Positions 58,936-64,000 of a DNA stretch of 64,000 nucleotides are shown piece after piece. How positions within the stretch are numbered: position 1 is the stretch's first letter; every line of letters starts with the position of its first letter. Made by a program: the position numbers and the translations under genes. Source of the stretch: Bacillota bacterium (GTDB lineage Bacteria; Bacillota; Clostridia; Oscillospirales; Acutalibacteraceae); NCBI GenBank assembly GCA_021769885.1, contig JAETSA010000010.1, positions 1 to 64,000 of the forward strand. The letters run 5' to 3'. The notes under the pieces are model-generated. The model made no database searches. It was given only the letters and a program-made list of their open reading frames with translations, and was not told the origin of the DNA.

Positions 58936-58968
58936 ATGGTTGAAAAGTAAAAGAAGCAGGAGATGTAT

Positions 58969-59274
58969 ATGAAATCCGTATTACAGGAATTTTACAGGGG
59001 CAATTTTGTGCCCTGTAACCGTGAATTTGAAAACAGCGGTGCGGCGAGAATGTATCGAGAACTGCTGCAGAAGCAAGAAACCATATACAAACGGTTGGAA
59101 ACTTCGTTTGATGCGCAGCAGGCAAAAGATTTTCAGGCATATTGTGCGCTTCAGGCGCAAATGGAAGCGGAAGAACAGGAAGATTTGTTTTTATATTCGT
59201 TTCGGCTCGGTGCGCGGTGGGAGCGCGAACTGTTTTCTCGGCGCACAGACGGTATCGTAAAAGAACCGTTTTAA
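58969..59274 (+). CDS. DUF6809 family protein
   Basis: A 101-residue helical protein with MKSVLQEFYRGNFVPCNREF at the start and the family-typical FSYSFRLGAR-like end (FLYSFRLGARWERELFSR). This family is common in clostridia, often beside small regulators. No function is known. Start 58969 is preferred because AGGAG lies six bases upstream; an ATG two codons earlier is too close to it. Confidence 0.78.
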   Translation: MKSVLQEFYRGNFVPCNREFENSGAARMYRELLQKQETIYKRLETSFDAQQAKDFQAYCALQAQMEAEEQEDLFLYSFRLGARWERELFSRRTDGIVKEPF

Positions 59275-59280
59275 AAGAGA

Positions 59281-59995
59281 TCGTAGGGCGCGGGCTTGCT
59301 CGCGCCGCAGGATCTTGTATCGCGCAAAGAAAATTGGATTCGCAATTTGTAGGGGTCGCTGTTCTCGCCTGCCGGCTCGGTCGGTGCTTCTGCATACTTC
59401 CGTATGCAGAGGTCTCCACCGGAGACCCGCACCCCGCCCCTACGGGGGTAGGGCGGGGGCTTGCTCGCGCCGTTTTTTTGTTTGTGCTGACTTTTCGGTT
59501 GCTCGGGCGATTCGTGAATCGCCCCTACAGGCGTAGGGAACAACCTCTGTGTTGTTCCGTGAAGTTTCAGAAGATTTCAGCGGGTCGCGGGCGAACGCAG
59601 TTCGCCCCTACAGGCGTAGGAAAGGACCGAAGACGCGTTCCGTAAAGTTCACACAAAATAAATTGAATCTGCGCGTAGGGACGGACGTCCCGTCCGTCCG
59701 CGGGTCGCCGAGGTCGGCGACCCCTACGGGTTGCGTTTCACCATTGGGTTTGCGCCAAAATCAACCGTGCTCGGGCGATTCGTGAATCGCCCCTACGGGT
59801 TGCGATTCATCGTTTATTTGTTTTGATTTTTGCGGGCGCGCAATGCGCGTCCCTACGGTCGGGTAGGTGTAGGGCGGGGGCTTGCTCGCGCCGTTGATGC
59901 GCTCGGGCGGATGAAGTTACGGCTTCGCCATTACCCTTTTGTCGCTTCGCGACATTTTCCCTAAAAGGGAAATCTTCATCCGCCCCTACGTTATC
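59281..59995. repeat. Intergenic palindromic module array (array 15)
   Basis: The longest array after number 4. In order: a GCGGGCTTGCTCGCGC hairpin, the 41-bp duplicated segment (59305-59345), double palindrome in reverse (59361-59427), GGGCGATTC/GAATCGCCC (about 59504-59525), GGAACAAC/GTTGTTCC (59538-59560), GCGAAC/GTTCGC (about 59588-59608), GGACGGACGTCC/CGTCCGTCC (about 59677-59699), GGGTCGCCGAGGTCGGCGACCC (59702-59723), another GATTC copy (about 59771-59795), GCGCGCAATGCGCG (about 59834-59850), and the GCCAT/GTCGC...GCGAC/TTTCCCTAAAAGGGAAA block (about 59914-59972). No gene. Confidence 0.82.
59361..59427 (-). repeat. Double-palindrome module, copy 6 (reverse)
   Basis: Reverse copy with TTCTCGCC in place of GTCTCGCC, then CTGCATAC/GTATGCAG and GGTCTCC/GGAGACC. 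Confidence 0.85.
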
Positions 59996-60008
59996 CTACT
60001 GCAAAAGA

Positions 60009-60047
60009 AACCCCTTAGATTTTCAGTTTCTGAAAATCTAAGGGGTT
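60009..60047 (-). terminator. Terminator of the CD1247-like gene
   Basis: AACCCCTTAGATTTTCAG (60009-60026) pairs perfectly with CTGAAAATCTAAGGGGTT (60030-60047), an 18-bp stem. On the minus strand TTTCTTTTG follows. It lies 45 bases past the stop. Confidence 0.92.
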
Positions 60048-60091
60048 GTTTAAATGCTTTTTGTTTTATGCGCGTGTAATGTGCGTGAAAA

Positions 60092-60526
60092 TTATTCTGC
60101 GTCGCCTTCGTCGCAATCGCAGTCACAGCCGCAATCGCAGTCGCAGTCTTCCAGCTCAAATTCAAGCTTCTCGCCGCAGGCGGGGCAAGCCGCAAAGCCT
60201 GCGTCAATGTCTTCGCCGTCAAAGAAGACGGTTTCGCCGCAAGCGGGGCAGTCTACCTCGTAAACGTCCTCGTCATCGTCACAGCAGCAGTCATCATCGC
60301 AGTCGTCTTCGTAAACAAATTCCTCCAAATCGCTGAGGTCTTCGTCTACTGCATCGACCTGCTCGGTGAGCATAGCGACTTCATCCTCTAAATCGGATAC
60401 GGTCAAAGAAAGGTCGTCAATCACATCAAGCATCGCTTTGATGATTTTGGTGGTGTCCTTGTCGTCATCGAGGTCAAGACCCTCAAAAAGGCCTCTGAGA
60501 TATGCGGATTTTTCCGTAACAGTCAT
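60092..60526 (-). CDS. CD1247 N-terminal domain protein with Cys/Asp-rich tail
   Basis: A 144-residue protein: a helical head (MTVTEKSAYLRGLFEGLDLD), a coiled-coil stretch with LSLTVSDLEDEVAMLTEQVD, a run of Asp and Cys, two zinc-ribbon-type CPACGE pairs (VDCPACGETVFFDG and AACPACGEKLEFE) and the tail DCDCDCGCDCDCDEGDAE. The end resembles a metal-binding tail. This domain is clostridium-specific with unknown function. AGGAGG lies before ATG 60526. It is followed upstream by efp after 22 bases. Confidence 0.82.
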   Translation of the reverse strand: MTVTEKSAYLRGLFEGLDLDDDKDTTKIIKAMLDVIDDLSLTVSDLEDEVAMLTEQVDAVDEDLSDLEEFVYEDDCDDDCCCDDDEDVYEVDCPACGETVFFDGEDIDAGFAACPACGEKLEFELEDCDCDCGCDCDCDEGDAE

Positions 60527-60548
60527 TTTGATTTCCTCCTGATTCAAT

Positions 60549-61106
60549 TTATGCGCGGGACATATACTCGCCGGTTCTGGTATCGATGTTGATCATTTCG
60601 CCCTCATCGATGAACAGCGGGACTTTAATCTCCGCACCGGTTTCAAGTGTTGCGGGCTTGGTAGCGTTGGTTGCGGTGTCGCCCTTGAAGCCGGGGTCGG
60701 TCTTCGTAACTTCGAGAGTTACGAATGTCGGCGGTTCCACGCCGAACACCTTGCCTTTGTAGGAAAGGATTTTGCACGCCATATTCTCTTTGACAAATCT
60801 GAAGTTGTCGGAAAGGTCGGACGCGTTAATCGGTACCATATCATAGGTTTCGGTGTCCATAAAGTAGTAAAGATCGCCGTCGTTGTAGGAATATTCCATT
60901 TCTTTTCTTTCAATGAAAGCGGTCGGGAATTTTGCCGTCGGGTTGTAGCTCTTTTCTACCACGGCACCTGTAATTACGTTTTTGGTTTTGGTGCGTACGA
61001 ACGCAGCGCCTTTACCGGGCTTGACGTGCTGAAATTCTACGACTTGCAGAACCTGCCCGTCCTCCTCAAATGTGACGCCGTTTCTGAAATCACCTGCTGT
61101 AATCAT
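60549..61106 (-). CDS. efp: Elongation factor P
   Basis: Relieves ribosome stalling at polyproline stretches. The 185-residue protein has [20 protein letters not shown] and the modified-Lys loop [13 protein letters not shown]. The start at 61106 follows GGAGG. A promoter lies about 70 bp upstream. It is probably the first gene of the efp - CD1247 unit. Confidence 0.96.
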   Translation of the reverse strand: MITAGDFRNGVTFEEDGQVLQVVEFQHVKPGKGAAFVRTKTKNVITGAVVEKSYNPTAKFPTAFIERKEMEYSYNDGDLYYFMDTETYDMVPINASDLSDNFRFVKENMACKILSYKGKVFGVEPPTFVTLEVTKTDPGFKGDTATNATKPATLETGAEIKVPLFIDEGEMINIDTRTGEYMSRA

Positions 61107-61175
61107 ATTTTTATCCTCCGTTTTTAGACTGCGCAGACTTACGCCTAAAATACACAGTCGCATACTATCGTTACT

Positions 61176-61204
61176 ATTTTATAGGATTGCTGTATATTTT
61201 TCAA
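61176..61204 (-). promoter_or_regulatory. Promoter of efp
   Basis: On the minus strand, TTGAAA (61204-61199) and TAAAAT (61181-61176), 17 bp apart, between pepP and efp. Confidence 0.75.
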
Positions 61205-61212
61205 GCCCTTTT

Positions 61213-62277
61213 TTACAGAATTATGAGCTCTTTGGGACATTGTGCCAAATTTTCGCACCCGTCGGACGTAATCAGCGCCATATCTTCGATGCGCACGCCG
61301 AATGCACCGGGCAAATAGATGCCGGGTTCGTTGGTGATGACATTGCCGATTTCGAGTATACTTTCCGCACGAGGGGAGAGATTTGGGAATTCGTGAATCT
61401 CCACACCGACGCCGTGCCCGGTGGAATGTGTGAAGTATTCCCCGTAGCTTGCCTGTGTGATGACATCGCGCGCAATCCTGTCTGCCTCACGGCAGGAAAG
61501 CCCGGGCTTTAAGGCGGCAAGCACGGCTTCCTGTGCACGCAAAACGGTATTGTATACCTCTTTTTGCCGTTCGCTCACCGCACCGACTGCGACGGTACGC
61601 GTCATATCGCTGTGGTAGCCGTCCACTACAGCACCGAAATCCATCGTGATAAAATCGCCGTTCTGCACAATATTGCCGTCGGGTACGCCGTGCGGCATCG
61701 AGGATTTTTTGCCGCTGACGGCGATGGTTTCAAACGAAAGTGCCTGTGCACCGTGCGAAAGCATATAAAAATCCAGCTCCAGCGCGATTTCCTTTTCGGT
61801 TTTACCGGGGGTGATAAAGCCGAGAATATGGTCAAACGCCGCCTCTGCGATGCGCTGTGCCGCTTTGATTTTTTTAATCTCCTGCGGTGTTTTGACCATA
61901 CGGAGTGTGCGGATGATTCCGTCTAAAAGCGGGTCGGGAATTAAGTCGGCGGGCTTCAGGAAATCGCTGTACTTTGCGAATTCCGCCACGCTGATGCGCT
62001 CGGTTTCTACAGCGACCTTGGAAACACCCATTTCCGCAAAGATATCCGCAAGCTGTGTGCCGACCGACGCCTGCAGTACGACTTCACAGCTTGTAACTGC
62101 ATTTTGCGCCGCTTCAATGTAGCGGCCGTCCGTGATAAATACCGCGCGGTCTGCGCTGACGAGCAAAAATCCGTCACTCGACGCGAAGTCCGTAAAATAA
62201 AAGCGGTTTTCGGGGGAGGTAATCAGCGCACCGTCAAAGTGCTTGGTTTCCCGTATCCGTTTCTGCAAATCTTTAAT
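61213..62277 (-). CDS. Xaa-Pro aminopeptidase (M24 family)
   Basis: A 354-residue metallopeptidase with the M24 signature residues: MDFGAVVDGYHSDMTRT (two Asp), STGHGVGVEIHEFP (His), TNEPGIY (Glu) and GVRIEDM (Glu). The N-terminal creatinase-like domain covers about 1-125. It cleaves N-terminal residues before proline; pairing with efp is often seen. The start overlaps the end of the yqeG-like gene; 62277 is preferred over 62280 on spacing to GGTG. Confidence 0.92.
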   Translation of the reverse strand: MKDLQKRIRETKHFDGALITSPENRFYFTDFASSDGFLLVSADRAVFITDGRYIEAAQNAVTSCEVVLQASVGTQLADIFAEMGVSKVAVETERISVAEFAKYSDFLKPADLIPDPLLDGIIRTLRMVKTPQEIKKIKAAQRIAEAAFDHILGFITPGKTEKEIALELDFYMLSHGAQALSFETIAVSGKKSSMPHGVPDGNIVQNGDFITMDFGAVVDGYHSDMTRTVAVGAVSERQKEVYNTVLRAQEAVLAALKPGLSCREADRIARDVITQASYGEYFTHSTGHGVGVEIHEFPNLSPRAESILEIGNVITNEPGIYLPGAFGVRIEDMALITSDGCENLAQCPKELIIL

Positions 62278-62803
62278 CATCATAAACACCGTACCCATGC
62301 ATTTTTTCAAATTCTGCTAAAATCGGTTCTTCGCGCTTTTCTTTCCACGCATAATAGTGCGGATACAAACTTTTCATCGGAATAGGGTCTATACGCACGG
62401 CAATCGCGCCGCAGCGGTTTGCCGCCTTCACATCGGAGAAAAGCTGATCGCCGAGCATTGCAAGCTCCCGAATGTCTACGTGCATACGCCGTGCGGCGCG
62501 GTGCAGACCGTTCGCATACGGCTTCATCGACAGCGAAACAAACGGCAGTCCGAATTTTTTGGCAATCGGACCGACGCGGAAAATCGTGCCGTTGGAGATA
62601 ATTGTAATCGGGAAGCCCGCCGCACGGATGGAGTCAATCCATTCCTGTGCGCCGTCAATGAATTTCAGCGTGCCGTCGGGGGCTAAGGTGTTGTCAATAT
62701 CCAAGCCCACGGCTTTTGCACCCATTTTATGAAGATCCTCGGGGGTAATGTCCAAAACAGACCGAAAGCGGTATTTCGGCATCAGTAAAGCGTTGTTTTT
62801 CAT
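62273..62803 (-). CDS. YqeG-family HAD IIIA-type phosphatase
   Basis: A 176-residue HAD phosphatase with GLDIDNTLAPDGTLKF (nucleophile Asp), TIISNGT and MLGDQLFSDVKAANRCG. YqeG is conserved in Firmicutes next to genes for ribosome biogenesis and shikimate (yqeH, aroE) in Bacillus, but those are not here. The substrate is not established. It overlaps the aminopeptidase gene by 5 bases. Confidence 0.92.
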   Translation of the reverse strand: MKNNALLMPKYRFRSVLDITPEDLHKMGAKAVGLDIDNTLAPDGTLKFIDGAQEWIDSIRAAGFPITIISNGTIFRVGPIAKKFGLPFVSLSMKPYANGLHRAARRMHVDIRELAMLGDQLFSDVKAANRCGAIAVRIDPIPMKSLYPHYYAWKEKREEPILAEFEKMHGYGVYDD

Positions 62804-62821
62804 AGCAATGTCACCAAAAAA

Positions 62822-62845
62822 GAAAAACGGGCAAAGCCCGTTTTC
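62822..62845 (-). terminator. Terminator of rpsU
   Basis: AAAACGGGC (62824-62832) pairs with GCCCGTTTT (62836-62844), with T-rich continuation on the minus strand (TTTTTCTTTTTTGG). Confidence 0.9.
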
Positions 62846-62856
62846 CCCTTCGTTTT

Positions 62857-63033
62857 TTACTTATACTTTCTTTTACGAGCGGCTTCTGATTTTTTCTTTC
62901 TTTTTACAGAAGGCTTCTCGTAATGCTCTCTTTTACGAACTTCTTGAATAACGCCGTCACGAGAGGTTTGTCTTTTAAAGCGACGAAGCGCGCTTTCCAA
63001 GGACTCGTTGTCCTTGACTTTTACCTGGCTCAT
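62857..63033 (-). CDS. rpsU: 30S ribosomal protein S21
   Basis: A 58-residue basic protein starting [20 protein letters not shown] with the typical Arg/Lys-rich end [30 protein letters not shown] precedes ATG 63033. A perfect promoter is close upstream. It is a single-gene unit. Confidence 0.97.
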   Translation of the reverse strand: MSQVKVKDNESLESALRRFKRQTSRDGVIQEVRKREHYEKPSVKRKKKSEAARKRKYK

Positions 63034-63069
63034 CTTATTCCCTCCCTTTACTTGTTGAGATACCCCACA

Positions 63070-63098
63070 ATTATAACGCAAGGTTTTTCCCGTGTCAA
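63070..63098 (-). promoter_or_regulatory. Promoter of rpsU
   Basis: On the minus strand, TTGACA (63098-63093) and TATAAT (63075-63070) at 17 bp, both consensus. Confidence 0.95.
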
Positions 63099-63214
63099 GC
63101 AAAAAACCGCAGATTGTTTCGTCTTTTCTGCAATCTTCCGTGAATTTTGTCGGATGTACGGAAAAACTGCACGGTTTGTTTACAATTTGTTCACAAATCT
63201 GTATGTAAATTGCA

Positions 63215-63364
63215 ATAATCGGGTGGTATTCTATCCTCACAAGGCAGGGATGAGTCCCCTGCATATCGCACCGTATTTGCAGTGGTGAGCAAATACCGCG
63301 ATCCTATTTGTCTGATATCCTTCCGAAACCTCCACGCTGCGGCGTTGGGGGTTTCTCTCTTTTT
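63215..63364 (+). ncRNA. Candidate structured small RNA with terminator
   Basis: A run of hairpins: GCAGGG/CCCTGC (63244-63262), then ATCGC/GCGAT enclosing GTATTTGC/GCAAATAC (63265-63302, loop AGTGGTGA), then an intrinsic terminator GAAACC...GGTTTC (63325-63355) with CTCTCTTTTT. No open frame of note is on this strand, and no gene precedes it, so the terminator must end a short transcript from nearby. The start and promoter are uncertain; TTCACA (about 63191-63196) is a possible -35. It does not match tRNA, SRP RNA or 6S RNA as far as I can tell by eye. Confidence 0.5.
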
Positions 63365-63371
63365 GGGGGAA

Positions 63372-63843
63372 ATCCAACGGTGATGCACAACCCCGTAGGG
63401 GCGATTCACGAATCGCCCGCAACAGCATTCGGTTTTTCTCAATCTAACGGTAATGCGCAACCCGTAGGGGCGAACTGCGTTCGCCCGCAAGCGGACAGCC
63501 GCGAGGGCTATCCCTACGGTGTGCAAAACAACATACCGAACCGCAGGGGCGGGGTGCGGGTCTCCGGTGGAGACCTCTGCATACGGAAGTATGCAGAATC
63601 ATCGACCGAGCCGGCAGGCGAGACCTTCCGTGCCCGCCCGAGCAACCTTGCAAATTTGCGCAAACGAAACGGCGATGCGCAACCCGTAGGGGGCGACGAC
63701 TCGGCGCCCCGAGTACGGTTGGACTTTGCACAAACCCAACGGCGGTGCGCGCCCGCGGACGGACGGGACGTCCGTCCCTACGCGCAAGTCCAATTCACTT
63801 TGCGCTGTGTGAGATTCTTCACCTGCGGTTCAGAATGACAGGT
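63372..63843. repeat. Intergenic palindromic module array (array 16)
   Basis: Modules: GTAGGGGCGATTC/GAATCGCCC (63395-63418), GTAGGGGCGAAC/GTTCGCCC (about 63463-63486), GGACAGCC (63491-63498) with GGCTATCC (63506-63513) as a decayed copy, double palindrome (63559-63624), GTAGGGGGCGACGACTCGGCGCCCC (arms, about 63684-63708), GGACGGACG/CGTCCGTCC (about 63758-63778) and the GAGATTCTTCACCTGCGGTTCAGAATGACA module (arms). No gene. Confidence 0.82.
63559..63624 (+). repeat. Double-palindrome module, copy 7
   Basis: Forward copy: GGTCTCC/GGAGACC then CTGCATAC/GTATGCAG and a tail in which AAGCACCGACCGAG reads AATCATCGACCGAG. Confidence 0.85.
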
Positions 63844-63851
63844 TTATGCAG

Positions 63852-63895
63852 ACTCCGCGCAAAACGTAAATCAAACTCCGCGCAAAACGTAAATC
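63852..63895. repeat. Two tandem copies of a 21-bp segment
   Basis: ACTCCGCGCAAAACGTAAATC occurs at 63852-63872 and again at 63875-63895, two bases apart, just upstream of the last promoter. Confidence 0.88.
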
Positions 63896-63907
63896 GGATA
63901 CCCCCCC

Positions 63908-63937
63908 TTGACATTTTCCATAGAAATGCGGTATACT
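63908..63937 (+). promoter_or_regulatory. Promoter of the gene at the right edge
   Basis: TTGACA (63908-63913) and TATACT (63932-63937), 18 bp apart. A Fur-box-like site follows at 63951-63965. Confidence 0.82.
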
Positions 63938-63950
63938 TACGCTTACAAAA

Positions 63951-63965
63951 TGAAAACGATTTTCA
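63951..63965 (+). promoter_or_regulatory. Fur-box-like operator
   Basis: TGAAAACGATTTTCA matches 13 of the 14 defined positions of the Gram-positive 7-1-7 pattern in its TGAAAAT-N-ATTTTCA form. It lies about 14 bases downstream of the -10, over the transcript start, a classic repressor position. The gene downstream is likely metal- (iron-) responsive. Confidence 0.55.
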
Positions 63966-63989
63966 AATTCAAATTCGGAGCGCGCAGAA

Positions 63990-64000
63990 ATGGCATATAA
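63990..64000 (+). CDS. Start of a gene cut by the window edge
   Basis: ATG at 63990-63992 with GGAG (63977-63980) nine bases upstream; only M-A-Y and two more bases are inside the window. Behind a Fur-box-like site, so possibly an iron- or metal-uptake gene; the identity cannot be read. Confidence 0.6.

Noticed and set aside
59281-59995. Insertion sequence or transposon remnant
   Set aside because: No transposase frame is found in any array; only short palindromic modules are present, so at most they are non-autonomous elements.
63308-63838. Plus-strand 176-codon frame in array 16
   Set aside because: The translation is made of module repeats also seen in other arrays in other frames; not a protein gene.
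1-64000. tRNA or rRNA genes
   Set aside because: No cloverleaf with TTCRA-type loop and CCA end, and no rRNA-like stretch was noticed on reading; a tRNA scan would be needed to be certain.

Overview
The window looks like chromosome of a spore-forming anaerobic clostridium, probably of the Oscillospiraceae/Ruminococcaceae group. The evidence is dipicolinate synthase (dpaAB), two small CotF-type coat proteins, a glycyl-radical pyruvate formate-lyase behind a ZTP (pfl) riboswitch, a CIRCE-controlled htpG, a CD1247-type protein, a DUF6809 protein and a ferredoxin-tailed aldo/keto reductase. I see no rRNA, tRNA, prophage, insertion sequence or CRISPR array. Most genes are housekeeping or small conserved clostridial proteins.

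Layout. 0.2-7.1 kb is an aromatic amino acid operon, aroF-tyrA-aroB-aroA-aroC-pheA, tightly packed with overlapping or near-touching genes and closed by an intrinsic terminator. 7.5-10.4 kb is zapA - U32 peptidase - dut. 10.6-14.5 kb holds a Cys-rich protein, a membrane XRE-like pair, two coat proteins and an ArsC/Spx-like protein. 15.3-22.5 kb holds htpG, a secreted SH3b/C39-like hydrolase, glnA with a leader terminator, a leucine-rich-repeat surface protein and a GtrA-like protein. 23.1-31.1 kb holds tcdA, an aldo/keto reductase, an ECF S-component with DUF1893, nadC-nadB, a truncated murC and dpaAB. 31.7-38.1 kb holds ribbon-helix-helix regulators with divergent partners, a lipoprotein and a MacB/FtsX-type ABC exporter. 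38.4-47.7 kb holds a DUF2804 protein, pflB, a large membrane protein, nagA, a phosphodiesterase and a trio of small proteins. 48.3-57.9 kb holds small membrane proteins, a NahK-like kinase, a sortase with its likely substrate, murA, fba and a degenerate ATPase-like protein. 58.1-64 kb holds a 40-residue small gene, an XRE/DUF6809 divergent pair, CD1247-efp-pepP-yqeG, rpsU, a candidate structured RNA and the Fur-box-like promoter of a gene that starts at the right edge.

Two things stand out. (1) The aro operon is preceded by a complete ribosome-mediated attenuator: a 23-codon leader peptide with alternating Tyr/Phe codons, mutually exclusive anti-antiterminator, antiterminator and terminator helices, and the terminator just before the aroF ribosome-binding site. 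This is a Phe/Tyr-type attenuator in a clostridium, where T-boxes would be the usual expectation. (2) Nearly every longer intergenic gap carries a mosaic of short palindromic modules (GTAGGG-headed hairpins, GGAAC-headed hairpins, a double palindrome around GGTCTCC/GTATGCAG, and others). The stems change in sequence between copies while keeping self-complementarity, which suggests selection or copying at the level of hairpin structure. Many operons without a normal terminator run straight into such an array.

Coordinates, motifs and helices were read directly from the sequence. Functional names rest on recognised family motifs. No searches or folding programs were run.
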